A stretch of 64,000 nucleotides of DNA from Mortierella alpina (lineage: Eukaryota > Mortierellomycota > Mortierellomycetes > Mortierellales > Mortierellaceae). A program made the position numbers and the translations under genes. Below the pieces are notes generated by a model that was given only the letters and a program-made list of their open reading frames with translations, ran no database searches and had not been told where the DNA came from. Below are positions 1-11,514 of the stretch, one piece after another (the first letter of the stretch is position 1; each line of letters opens with the position of its first letter). The DNA lies in NCBI GenBank assembly GCA_029449245.1, contig JANATF010000011.1, positions 1,488,001 through 1,552,000 on the forward strand, written 5' to 3'.

Positions 1-1130
1 AACCAGAGCTGCTGATGGCACACTCCAGAATCTTTACAGCTCAAACAACTACAAGTCCATGGTCACACTTGTTCCTTCTTCGATGACATTCTCGCCCTCG
101 TCGTCAACCCTACTCACAGTCCCAGGAACATCTGGCGCTGCCGCTTCAACCCTCTCACTTCCCACACCCGGATCACACAAGGTATTCAAGTTGCCAGCGG
201 CGAACAAGTCCGTCCGGGTAGAGGAGTACCGCCAGGACGTGGTCATGGTCCCCTCAGAGGATGGCAAGGGCTGCTACGTTTGGTTCGGCTACTTTGATGA
301 CCCCAAGGTAAGATGATCGCCCTTGCGTCGATGCTGTTCATCAATCATAATCTTTTGGTTCCACTATCCTGTTTCACCACTTCCACATTCACCGTATACC
401 ACCCACGATTACGCCTCTTCCAATTCACACGACGGCGCGCTGATCACACCATAAGACCTGCAGCGCACATCGCTTGAACGCAAAGGTGGTCCACCTTGCG
501 AGGATTTGATGGGGGAGCCAGCTGTTTAATATAAGCGAAACGGGCTCAGATCAGACGAAAACTTGTTTTCGAGGCGCACTTTTTTTGATATTCTCAGCTC
601 CGTTAACCGAGTCGTCGCCCTTTGCCATGTGCGGCTGTGGGTTGGAAACACAGTGACAGTCAGGGTGGGATGTGGAAGGGGGGAAAAGGACGCTTGCACA
701 CCACCCCTTCAAGTCTAACGCTTACGGAGCAGAAAATGGACAGCTACAAACTTTGGCTTGCGCAATGCATGAGATGTGCGCTCGCATGGATCACGACCGG
801 CATTTCTGTTGGCCACTGCCGTGTTGCTCAACAGTTCTGACTCTCTCATATTGCCTCCTATCACAGGGTCATATTCCGTCGTCCATTGTTAATTGGGCAA
901 CCAAGTCTGGCATTCCAGGTACGCGCACACTCCCCTCCTGCTGTTTGAGCACAGTGGTCAGATCTTAAGCATTCAATCCTCACGATTTTTCCTTTGCATC
1001 CACTTTAGGATTTTTAAAGGGGATTCAGGAGGCATGCCTCAGCAGAGCAGCAACACAAAGAAGTACATCCTCATCATCAACCCCCATTCGCGATCGGCCA
1101 TCTACCCCAGATAGTGGTATTGAGGCGTAA
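1..1130 (+). CDS. START-domain lipid-transfer protein, 3' part only
   Basis: The gene enters from the left edge in frame at base 2. Visible exons are up to 307, 867-918 and 1009-1130 (stop TAA 1128-1130). Their phases match (0, then 1) and the introns are GT-AG (559 and 90 nt). The joined C-terminus reads YVWFGYFDDPK, then GHIPSSIVNWATKSGIPGFL, then KGIQEACL. This is the typical end of a StAR-related START domain: the last beta strand, the proline-containing loop and the long C-terminal helix. START domains form a hydrophobic pocket that carries a sterol, phospholipid or ceramide between membranes. Ligand and localisation cannot be told from this fragment. About 40 Ser/Thr/Arg-rich residues follow the helix as a tail. 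The unusually long first visible intron holds no recognisable feature. Family call is fairly sure; the missing N-terminus prevents subfamily assignment. Confidence 0.78.
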
Positions 1131-1998
1131 AGACCCGCGACACGACACTCTCTTCGCACTAGAAAGATTCTTATTGCACTTCCTCCTCTTATGACACCTA
1201 TGCCGGAAGCCCTGTACTTTCTGAACGCCCCACTCCCATACCTTTCATGAAGCACTCTCTTTTGTTCTTTCGACCTCAAAGTGAATGCTGGATCATTCGA
1301 GCTCTTGATGGAACGAAAAATAAAAACGATTGGAAAGATGTACACGTACCCTTTTGCACTGTACATTGGTCAGACGGTAGAAACGTTGGGGTTTCCGTGA
1401 TTGTTTAGACGCGTTATGGCTGCATGCAGTCTTATCCAGTGGTGTCCATGCGTGCGTTTGCTTTCTATTGTCATATGGATTGGGTCCCCATTGCCAAGTA
1501 TGCACGGTGGCACCTTGTACCCTACTGTACAGGATATACAAGACACGAACACTGTGGGAATGCGAGCGGTCCATCGCGGTTCTACGGCGGACACTCTGCA
1601 GCGTGTTAGCCAGTCTTCACATGAAAGCCCAAGGATGATCAGGCCACACCCGCTCTCCGGCAGCCAATCACCAGCAGGACCACCAGGCATAGAAAAGGGC
1701 GGAGTCCCCCGAGTGCGGACCCTATAGCGAACTTCCTTTTTTCTCACCCATCGTCCCTCTCTCTGTCCTTCTTGCTTTCGTCCCACTCTCGTCTGTCTTG
1801 TCCCTCTCGCTCCATCTTGCCTTCTTCCGAGTCTTTGTCCTCCTCGCCTGCTACGTCTCGTAGCTCCATGCGCATTGGATTCCGATCCCTCCCAACTCCT
1901 GTCCTGTCCTCCTAGATTCATCAGCAACGGCTTTCTTTCTTTTCACATTGCATTATACCCCTCCCCCCCTGCTTACCTGAATACTTCTCACCATTCCA
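1131..1998. other. Intergenic spacer, promoter of the TMEM135-like gene
   Basis: No gene is supported. The last 260 bases (about 1735-1990) are strongly pyrimidine-rich on the plus strand, with runs of CTCTCT, CTCC and CCCC leading up to the ATG at 1999, as in many fungal TATA-less promoters. Short open frames here overlap on both strands and lack any recognisable domain. Confidence 0.6.
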
Positions 1999-4197
1999 AT
2001 GATAAACTCTGCTGAACACGAGTCGCATGCAACGCATGGCGCCTCTCACTCTGCTACCAACGGATCTCTTTCAGCACCATCCGTTCACAACGACCCTTCC
2101 CAGGACCCACATGCACTCTCGTCACCAAAGGATCAAGCTCCTGGAACTCCTGCCTCCGCCAAGGGCACGCGTCCTCACGCCAAAACACGGGCGAGACCAC
2201 TCGTGTCTTTAGAACTTCTACGCGCTTTCCGCGTCTGCATTCGCGCCCATGGTGTCGGGTATGTCTTTGCAACCGCACCCAAGCTGGTCAAGACCCTGAT
2301 AGCCTTCATCACCAACCCCCGCAAAGCTACTCACAAGGGCCACAATCCACTCACAGCCTTCATCCGCGCACTCGTCACCGTTCTCAAGGACGGCACCAGT
2401 TCCAAAAGAGACGGGATGAGCATGCTGCTGATGATCTCTCTGGGTGGCTATAAACTTTTAGAGGTTTTTTTGAACCGCGGCATGAAGAAGGCGATCCTTG
2501 CACAACATATACAGCAACAGCAACAGGAACAGCGGCAGCATGACGGCAAGAAGAGCGACACGCGGGAGACCTGGACCAGGAGTGATGTCCACAAGATTGA
2601 GCTATCTTCAGACCTTCAGCAACGCATCACCATGATGGCGTCGTTTCTGTCGTCAGCGGCAGCCATTGTCTTCATGCATAGACATCGCCCGCAGCACGCG
2701 ACCATTGACTACTCTCTTTTTGCCGTTGTGCGGGCACTGGATGTCTTTGGCCATGTGGCGGTCAAGAACCAGTGGGGACCCAGCTGGCTGGGCTCCTACG
2801 GTGCAGTGGCGGTCTTCGTCTTTGCATGCACCGAAATCATGTTCTCGTGGCTCTACGAGCCTTCACGGCTACCAGGGTAAAAGGCGATTTCTCATCCGAT
2901 CTAGAAGCACTTTTGGGTTTAAATATGGCATAGTCTCGTTTTTTCGTTGGCGACTAACACGATGATCCATCGTTATAGACCTTATGCATTCTGGATCACG
3001 AGGATGGCGAGGATGGATAAACGGTTGCTGGAGACACTGCGAGGTGTTAAAACAAACGCTATCCAGTTTGGTCAGAAGAATCCGCCTGAAGTCAGCAACC
3101 TGCTTATTGGCCTTTGCGAAGACATTGGGCTAGATCCAAGGCTAGGTATGTTATATACCCCAGTTTTCTGTATCCCGTTGGTCTTGTATTAGCAGGCCGC
3201 TAACCGAGCCGCTGGTCTTGTGCTGTTCACGCGCGCATAGGTGACTTTGAGCTGCAGAAGCGATTGTCATGCCAGGTTGTTCATCAAGGTATCGCCACGT
3301 CTTGCGAGGTATGTGCGCATCAAAGTGTTCACAGGACATACAGGGCATGCAGGCGACATGTACACTTGACTTAAGGCCTTGCTCTCTACTGCGATTAGGC
3401 ACACACCGCATATCGCTGGATCCAGGGATTCATGATCTCCACTGGGGTAAGTAGACTACCTCGCTTTTGAACGGAACGGAACGGAACTGAACTGAACAAC
3501 AAAGCCAATGGGCCCTGATGCATCTGGCTTTAACACCTAGATCTACCTGCCGGTCCACCTCTTGCCTGCACTGTTGAGTCCAAAGGCATTCCTTCGCAGA
3601 CTGCAGGACAATCCTGTCGTCACGGTTACCTCGACACTGCTAGCAACCGCACGATCCAGCGCCTTCCTAGCCAGCTACATCGCGCTGATTTGGTACGGGA
3701 TCTGCGCATGGAGATCCAAGGTGATGCCTCTGACCATGAGGCTGACAGGACGGCGATATACCAGCAACACCATTGATCATATCTATGGACCGCTCCTGGG
3801 CTCTTTCATGTGTGGGTTCTCAGTCTTGGTCGAGAAGCCTCACAGGCGAGCTGAGATGGCCCTCTATGTGCTACCCAGAGCCATGTATTCGATGTGGAGT
3901 CGCGTCATGTCGGGACGATTGAGCCGTCGCGTAGAAGCGACCGGCGAGGCATTGATGTTCGCCGTTTCAATGTCTGTCCTGTTGACAGGGATGATGTGGA
4001 AGAAGGAGATGGTCAGGCCAAGCATGCAGGGACTGTTGGGATGGATGCTCGAGGTTCGAAAGCCGAAGCGGCGCCACGTTCATACGGACGGGACATCAGA
4101 AACGGCCATGAATGGTAAAGGCGTAAAGCCTGCAGCCGAGGTCAAGGATGCTTCGGCTTCAGCTGATACGACTGACAAAGCGAGCAATGGCGTTTAG
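1999..4197 (+). CDS. TMEM135-like multi-pass membrane protein
   Basis: Five exons: 1999-2876, 2979-3145, 3241-3308, 3399-3446 and 3541-4197 (stop TAG 4195-4197), giving 605 residues with all phases consistent. Intron 1 has a CTAAC branch site. Recognisable TMEM135-type blocks are the FSWLYEPSRLP motif at the end of exon 1, a Cys-containing block (LSCQVVHQ...SCE) across exon 3, and YRWIQGF...YLPVHLLPALL across exons 4-5. Several hydrophobic segments follow. In animals TMEM135 proteins are linked to peroxisomes, mitochondrial dynamics and lipid homeostasis; that role is family knowledge, not visible here. The N-terminus (residues 1-70) is Ser/His/Pro-rich and probably disordered. A Gln-rich stretch (IQQQQQEQRQ) sits near residue 175. 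The ATG at 1999 is the first in frame after the pyrimidine-rich leader. Confidence 0.82.
3469..3497 (+). repeat. Pentanucleotide tandem repeat in intron 4
   Basis: Three GAACG units are followed by two GAACT units and a partial GAAC, 29 nt in all, inside the fourth intron of the TMEM135-like gene. It looks like a short microsatellite; no function is implied. Confidence 0.85.
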
Positions 4198-7100
4198 TGT
4201 GCAAGTCATGTTCCACGCCGCGATTCTCTTGATCCATCTAGGGGACAGCAAAGCCATGCCGAGAGCAACCGCACTCTTACGACAGCCCATCTCAAACACG
4301 CACAAACACTGTTATACACGTACGCTGCCCTTGGGAGATCTTAGAGATGCTAGGACGCGAGAACCTTGGACCGTGAGACACGATAATTGATAGTTACAGA
4401 AGAGTAAAAGTAGATTGCTTGAAGGCGTGATTGATGCTCGTTGCGGTGTAGATACACACAGCAGGCCATGTGATGTTGTGGAAAGCCCTAAGTGGTTCCG
4501 GGCAATATATTCATGCAGCCGAGTAAAAAAGCCCTCCAAACTGGGGTCCATAGTCCATAACCCAGTGTCCACACCTCCAAAAGGGAGCCGCGTGAACAGC
4601 CCCTCGTGGGTACCTCTTCTTCTGCAATATAAAGCAATTTCCGCTGAGATTATCGTGATATGAAATATCGGGTTTGCTTGACTCAGATCATCAAACATTA
4701 AAGCCCGTTGGTTGGACCAGGGAGAAAGGCCAGCTTCTCTTGACAAAAAACTCAATTGAACTTTTTTTTTTCTTTTTGGAATTTGACGCCTAAGGATCAA
4801 ATCTCCTTTGTTGGCAAACAAAACAGCCCGGAAGTGCAAAATTGCTGTATTAGGAAAACATCCCACAAACAAAAGGGCTTACGGCCGGCCCGGCGTTCGA
4901 ATATATCATGCGCTCAAAGGGTTTTGTTTTGCAGGACCGCATGAACGGGTACCCAGTGCGAAGCAATTTCGCCTTTCTTGACTTCGTTGGAGTAACCGTG
5001 ACCAGAAAAACTTGCATAAAAAAATGCAATTGAAGCTGAGAGCAGGCACAGGAAGAGCAATGGTTGAACCATAGGATGGGTCCAAGTTTTTGGTGAGGAT
5101 GCATATCCACAAAGGCGCGCTTGGGTGCAGCCAACCGGTTTATCTCTGCCAAGAACCTATGAATATATTGTTGCTTCTGTCTCGCTTGCCAATAGGTTCA
5201 ATCTGCACGTCTGTACAGTACTTATTTTTGTCCGTTTTTTTGTTGGTTGCCTTGTGAACACCAAGGTATATGGATCGATAGAGCTCTCATGCAGGCGACC
5301 CGATGCTGGACTTGCTAGTATTTTAGGTGAGGATAAACCATGAGAAGCGCGATACTCTTATCTTGGTGCGTCGTTGTTTCTTGGTTCATGTTTGTCGGCT
5401 GCATTGCGACGAGTACCAGTCGGAACGGCTACGGAGGTTGGAGGATCCGAGACCAAAGGCAAGGGTTCGCTCCACAAGCATTATTGAAGGGACGTGATTG
5501 GTTCCACGATTTCAAATCAATTGACCCAAACTTTGTTTGCAATCCCTCTCTGTCTGTGCGGGAGCCAGGGTCAGGACCAATGATGGACCGGGGCCATCCG
5601 TGGAGGAAGGGCAAGCTACATGTACAGTACGACGAGTCAGGAGGTTGGGCCGTTAGCGGGATACAAAGATAGCAATTGCAATTGCTGTCCCTTCAGGATG
5701 TCGTTTCGGTAAACTCAGGCCGCGGGGTATTATTTGTTGGTTTGCCTGTGTAGCAATCGATTGTCGACCAGAAAAGACCAGCTGTGCCACTGACGACCCT
5801 TCTCCCGAGGAGAATTTAAATTTCTTTTTTTTCGGTCGCCCTTCCACTGTCTCTTCCAAAGGCAGCGGAGAGAGGAAATGACTGTGAGCAATTGAGATTT
5901 TTTTTTTCGAGAGTCGACATATTTGCACCGCCTAACCTTATTGTGGCCGAAACGTGGCTTCCAGAAGACCCCGCAGCGTGTCGACTTTTGAGAAATAGCA
6001 GGGTAGCCTCACTTGACCAACACAGCGGGAGGCGCGGTGAAAAGATTATTGTGTTCACCCAAAACAATAAAAACTGCTGCTGCGGGATAGTTCATCCAGG
6101 CTATCGGTTCACGATGGATTCGCGTGCTTTCTTGGCAAAAAAAAAAAAAATGTATAACCCGTTTATACTCTCTCAATTGCTATGGAATCAACTCGTCTCA
6201 AATCTAATTGCACCTCCATAATAATCTTCGATGTGGTTAAGGTGGAGCGAGCGTTTGTACCCTTGCCTGAGGTTCCAGCAATGAGAAGAGTTGGGCTAAA
6301 AAAAAAAGGTGGAAGCGTGGAGTACGTGAGCCCCCGTCACCCGAAACCAACCAGTGTATACATCTTGCTGCTTTCTAAATTTGTCCCAGGGCAGGATGAA
6401 GGAACGACACCACACGCACGGCAGCCTCGATTCTGTATCTGTAGTTTGTTAGCTTCGGGACGATCCAGAAAAAAAAACGGCAAAAGACCATGTTTTTTGA
6501 GCACGTCCCATTAATAGCGATATTCACCTCTGTCTCAATTGAGATTACTCTCTCGTACCGCACTCCCTGACCAGAAGGATTCGTTCTAATTTGCAGACAC
6601 ATGCGGTATAAGCCCTTTCCTGTGCATACCCTCGTTTGGCAGCCTTCAGTTTGCACGGAACGATCTAAAAATACAAGTGCTGCGATGTCTCGTTCCATGC
6701 GCCCAAAATTTTACAATGCTATGGTCAACAGATACAGGGCAGGGCAGGAAGAGAAAAGAAAACTCCGTCGCGATTCCGCCAGTGCTTTGCATGAGTTGCT
6801 TCTTTTCTGCGCCCAATGCTCGTGCCTTCCAACATGCCAAGCATCCAGTCTAAGACGGAAAAGATGGGCTGCGGCTAGATTTTGGATTTTCGGATTCCAG
6901 CCAGCACACATGCCCATGGTCTGTATACTGTGCTTTGTATTACTAGAGCGCCCCTTCACCCGCGGTACACAGTTTTATGTTCGTGTCTCGATTCTCGATC
7001 GCGCCAAGTGTATTGTACTGTACCACAGGCTGTAAGCCAAGAGGTCATTCCCGTCTACAAGTGGCATAGCGAGCCAACCCCATTACGCGCTCGCAACCAA

Positions 7101-10100
7101 TAATATCGCCCTGTATGCTCGAGGGTTTGTCCACTCTCTCATGGATCAGTCTGGATTGTTCAGTACGAGGAGCATGGGACAACACAGCAGGCTAAGGCGG
7201 GGATGAAGATGTGGGAAATGCACATCCGCGTCTCGCCTCTCCCCTATGGGCCATTTTCAATTGCACCAATGGCCATGCTGTGGTTTCCGCCGAATCCCTC
7301 CTTCCTCCCCCTTTATTTCAGCTTGCCTTCTCCGCCTCACTCCGGGAAGAATACAGGATCTCGTAATAATAGGGAGTCAGAGGAGTGGGAGGCGGGTTAC
7401 GGATGGTCAATCAAGAGATGTCAAGCACCAATGCCCCTGTCCCCAATATGGTCATATTGGTGAAGATGAACATAGTGCGGTCCCTTTCCGGTTTATTTTC
7501 AAATACCTTTAGTGAAAGATATAAGAGAGCGGAAGGCAGCAATAGGGCTTGCCGTTTTTTTTTGCCAGTAGTGGGGTACAAGATATTTCGCGATATGACT
7601 CGAGTTGACAGAGCACTCTCGGAGGAGGAAAATTTTCTTTATCCTTCCGTTAGACGATGGCTACCGTTTTCTTATTTGTTTCGGCAAACAAGAACCATAA
7701 ATACAAATAATCGCGCGCCGGGCCGTGCCATTCTCCCTTGTGCCGACCAGAAGCGGGTCCAAGTAGACAGTAGTGTGCGATATCTACAGCAGACTGTAGT
7801 CTATGTAGCAGCTACACGTACCAATCAAAACACAAACCAGGGCATTGATAAAGTTTGCCACGTTTTTTCCCAACCTGAAAATACTCTTTTTTTGAATCGG
7901 AGCCACAACCCAAAGGGCTGTTCTGTATCTTGCTGTTTTTCCCTGCCTCCTGTCTTGCCCTTCGTCGTTTCTTGAAACTCCCCATCAAAAAGAACTGATT
8001 TCGGTCCAGCCCCCGCCGTAGTTTATGGACTGGATGGAGACGATGGAGTCAGCTCCGGAAATTTGTGCTTTCAAGCTGCGGTGTGGCTCGCGTTTTCAGC
8101 CCCAGCTAAGGGTGCCGCTTGAAAAGCACTCGCCTCTTCTACTCGCCGTTTACTGCGGGTTTCCTCCAGCTGGGGAGGCGAGAGGGAAATGATTCAATGG
8201 CAAATAGAAAGAGGAAACCTAGGTTGCGTCTCTGCTGCCATTCTCGAGGTTGGCCCTAAGCACCAGACTAGGCCTCTACAGGAGGTCAGAATCACTTGAG
8301 CGGTCTAACAAAAAAAACTAGAGATGTTCAAAGCACACGTCTACATGTATCTTGTTCGCAAGTCGATGATCACGGTCTGGGTCGACTGATCATCCATGAA
8401 GTCCGAGGAGCTTTCAGACTCCTCCCATTATTGTCTTCAGGACCTTCTTTTGACCTGGACATCAGCATGATCATGCAGGTCGTGGCGATAGCAGCATAAT
8501 GGATCTTTTGCCCTGGATTTTTTTTCGCGCCAATTTTTTTTTGATCTCCCTCGTGGAGATGTTGCTTACTTTGTATTGCTCCGAAACTACTTGCTTCTCT
8601 CTCCGCCTGTTGCTTTGTAAAGAAGGTTTTTTTGTCTTTCTCACAAGAAAAGACACATGCCAAGCAAGAAAGGCATACAACAAAAAACACGGAGCAGCTT
8701 CGCTTGCCTTTTTGCCACGAGGAGCCTTTCTCATTAAGAGAAAAGAGGTACCTTGTTGCTAGCGTCAATCCCTCATTGAATGAGCAGGTCAAAGCGACAA
8801 CTCGAGAAAAACAGGGGTGAAAATCTTCATGGTCGAGAGTCTTTCCCTCCTGATCGAGGCCTATGCATGGAACTGAACAGATGCAAGTATAATAATCACT
8901 CTGCCAAGAACCTACTGTCCTGGAACAAGTGTCCCACTGCTGCTGTAGTTCTAGATACAAAAAACAAAAGCGCGCGGCGGGGCGCTCAATTTCTGACAAA
9001 TTCAAATATACTCCTTCGAAATACCTGCGTACAATGCTCTTTGCGACTACGCACACTGTCGGAGACACAAAAGAAAAACCTCACGTCGAGGCGTATCTTA
9101 CACCACTCTATGGTATTCGATTCTCCCCTCTGCCTCTCTCTCCTCTTTCAGTACACTTACTTGATCTACATTCTTTTCACATTTCGCCCCTATCGAGCTG
9201 AACCACCGTTTCCTCTTCAGTTGTCGTAGTTATCCGCCCAGCCCCTGGATTGGACGGAACATCCGCTCACCCTTGAGGGCAATAACCCGTCTCTGTTATG
9301 TCTTAGATGGATAACGTAGTACCTTCAGCGCGTCGACTTCATCTTTTTTTTTTATTCACCTAAGCATTTGCTCAATGGCCAAGCGAACACGTCCCTGGTC
9401 CTAGACCCACGAGAGGTGTTGTGTTTTTTTTTCTCGATCGTCCACATGACACACCACGCTCCAGTCTACAGTCGACACACGCATGAAATCGTTGAACACA
9501 CAAAAAGAATCGAGACACAAAAAGGGTTCTCTACTCTCATCGTGGACATGCCCCGTGTTGAACTGGGCCCAAACCCCAGGGCTAAGAGCCACGTTTTTTT
9601 TGGTGTGTTTCAATGGTATTATGCCCTTTCTTCGTATCAATGTTCGACCTACTTGGTAACCCATGGGCTGATGTCTCTGTGTGTGTGTGTGTGTTGCTCA
9701 ACAGCCCTCCCCTTCAAAATTACGAGACGCGAAATGCCAAGCAATTCAGACGCCCTCCTCTACCACTCCTCCAATTGTGCAGTGCTTTCCCCTCTTTAAA
9801 CAGGTTGTGCATGGGAGTGCCTTGTTCTATTTTTCCCTTTTTTTTTTGCGTGAGCGGGGGAACAACACCGTCTACGCACCATGTCCTTGCTCGGGGTATC
9901 ATGAACCACAACACCGCGAAAAGCGAAAAAAGAAAGAAAGGCAAGAAGGATGAAGAGAACATTTTCTACTTCCCCTTTTGACTACACCGACTTTCTTTCT
10001 ACTTGCTTGTAGACTATCACAGTGGGAGGGGGGTATTCAGATAAGGCAGAAAAAACGGATGGACGGAGTGGTTTTTCTGTGGGCTGCTGTACACTTATGT

Positions 10101-10878
10101 AGCAACAGTCGAAACAGCAGCGCGCAATGTCATTTGCCTCCCCCTCCTCCTCTCTCCCTCTTCCTCGTTGCCCTGTATGGACATTGATATCCCTCTTCTT
10201 GGTTGTAATAGTGGCAGTTCATAATAAAGAACAAAAATGGAAGACGATATTCAAGGGAGGTGGAGGGGGCTTAAGGCCCATGAATTGCCTATCCCATTCT
10301 CCCTCTCCTTTTTGATGAAAGCCAAAGACCATTGTCTAGGGCAATGCTGTTATCATGTAGTTACATAGTGGATCAATTGCACAAATGGTTCGATTGTTAT
10401 GTAGTTTTTTTTTTATTCATTAACAGCTTCAAGGGAGCTTTCTCTTTTGTTGGTGTAATGAGGAATGAGGACAAAGGTATCTACAAAATAGTGTTTGCTA
10501 CCCTTCCACCGGTGGGAAGGGGAAGTAGAATGCGCAAAATGTGCTGCGCGGCTATCCTAAGGGGGCCTTTTTTTTTACTGCGCGAAAACGAGAAAAAAAT
10601 TTGGCGAAAAAAAAGTAGAGAAAAAAGTCCTTTGGAGAGCGTTGTGTTCGCTTCTCGTATAGGAGTGGGGAGGGCCTGTCCATTGGGGGCGTTGACACCG
10701 TCAAAAGGACGCGAAAACGATAAAACAAATAAAGTCGCGGCGAGAACAACTCGCGTGCCGTGAAGAGCTTTGCTGGAGGGGGGGAGCAGGCGTTTCAAAA
10801 AAAGAAGAATTGCGAAAGAAGCAAATGTTTTTTTTGGTGTTGGGTTGAAGTTCAAGTGAAGGTGGACAACGGCAGCGT
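4198..10878. other. 6.7 kb gene-poor spacer
   Basis: No gene can be supported across this stretch. It is full of homopolymer runs (eight or more A or T at many sites, e.g. 6139-6150 and around 8520 and 9350) and a TG microsatellite at 9678-9693. The longest open frames (around 7385-7975 plus and 8370-9068 minus) have no domain, no splice context and Cys/Phe/Lys-rich compositions that follow the homopolymers. One frame at 5340-5672 starts with a signal-peptide-like segment and is discussed as a finding. No tRNA, rRNA or transposon hallmark was seen. The block separates the convergent TMEM135-like and response-regulator genes. Confidence 0.55.
9678..9693 (+). repeat. TG dinucleotide microsatellite
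   Basis: Eight consecutive TG units in intergenic DNA. Similar short CA/TG tracts occur near 15710, 25317 and 49500. Confidence 0.9.
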
Positions 10879-11514
10879 TCATCCGGTCGTTGGTACAGTC
10901 TTCATGGCCTCCTCGATGGCCATGCGCAGCTTGGGGATAGCAATGGGCTTGGAGACACAGTCAGCCATACCGACCTGGCGGTAGAGCTCGCGCTGCTCCT
11001 CGGCGTCTGAGGTAGTGACAGCGATGATAGGAACGGTCTTGTTCTGCTCCAAGATCGAGTACTCGGTGTGAGAGCTGCTGTTGCGGATGGCGGTGGTGGT
11101 CTCGACGCCAGAAAGCTCAGGCATATCGATATCCATGAGGATCAGGTCGACCTCGTCCTTGGAGAGTTGGTCAAGAGCATCGAGGCCCGAGTTCATGACC
11201 GAGGTGAGCTGGATGGTGTCCGCGAAGTGCTTGTTGAGCAGGCGCGAGAGGATGGACAGGTTGATAGCGTTGTCGTCGATGATCATAACCTTGATCTTGC
11301 GAGGCTGCTGGTTGTCAAAGTCGTCGCCGTTGATGCTCTCCATGCTCATAGAGGGCGATGGAGGCGACGAAGGAGGCGTGATACCAGATAGGGAAGGCGA
11401 CATGCTGGAGATGGCCTTGTTAAAAAGATAGTTGCTTGTCTTTTGTAGCTGTTGTTCCTGGAAGAGGCTGGTTGGAGTAGTTGAGCACATTTTACGAAGG
11501 AGGGAACAGAGCAT
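10879..11514 (-). CDS. Single-domain response regulator (receiver)
   Basis: Intronless, 211 residues, stop TGA at 10879-10881. Residues 74-200 form a complete CheY-like receiver: acidic pair D80-D81 (VMIIDDN), phosphoacceptor D128 (LILMDIDMP), conserved Thr in AVTTS (T167/T168) and Lys189 (VSKPI). No output domain follows; only about 20 residues remain. It therefore resembles fungal stand-alone regulators such as the Candida Srr1 type rather than Skn7 or Ssk1, which carry extra domains. It would receive phosphate from a hybrid histidine kinase through an Hpt protein, in cytosol or nucleus. The first 70 residues are Ser/Pro-rich. The frame stays open 130 codons upstream, but a TATA box at 11781-11788 lies inside that extension, so I chose the ATG at 11514. 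A second in-frame ATG lies eight codons later. Confidence 0.85.
   Translation of the reverse strand: MLCSLLRKMCSTTPTSLFQEQQLQKTSNYLFNKAISSMSPSLSGITPPSSPPSPSMSMESINGDDFDNQQPRKIKVMIIDDNAINLSILSRLLNKHFADTIQLTSVMNSGLDALDQLSKDEVDLILMDIDMPELSGVETTTAIRNSSSHTEYSILEQNKTVPIIAVTTSDAEEQRELYRQVGMADCVSKPIAIPKLRMAIEEAMKTVPTTG

Noticed and set aside
7385-7975. 196-codon plus-strand open frame
   Set aside because: No recognised motif and no TATA or pyrimidine leader; a length expected once or so by chance in spacers of this size.
8370-9068. 232-codon minus-strand open frame in the gene-poor block
   Set aside because: No domain, Cys/Phe/Lys-rich composition produced by A/T homopolymers, no promoter or splice context; several frames on both strands are equally open here.
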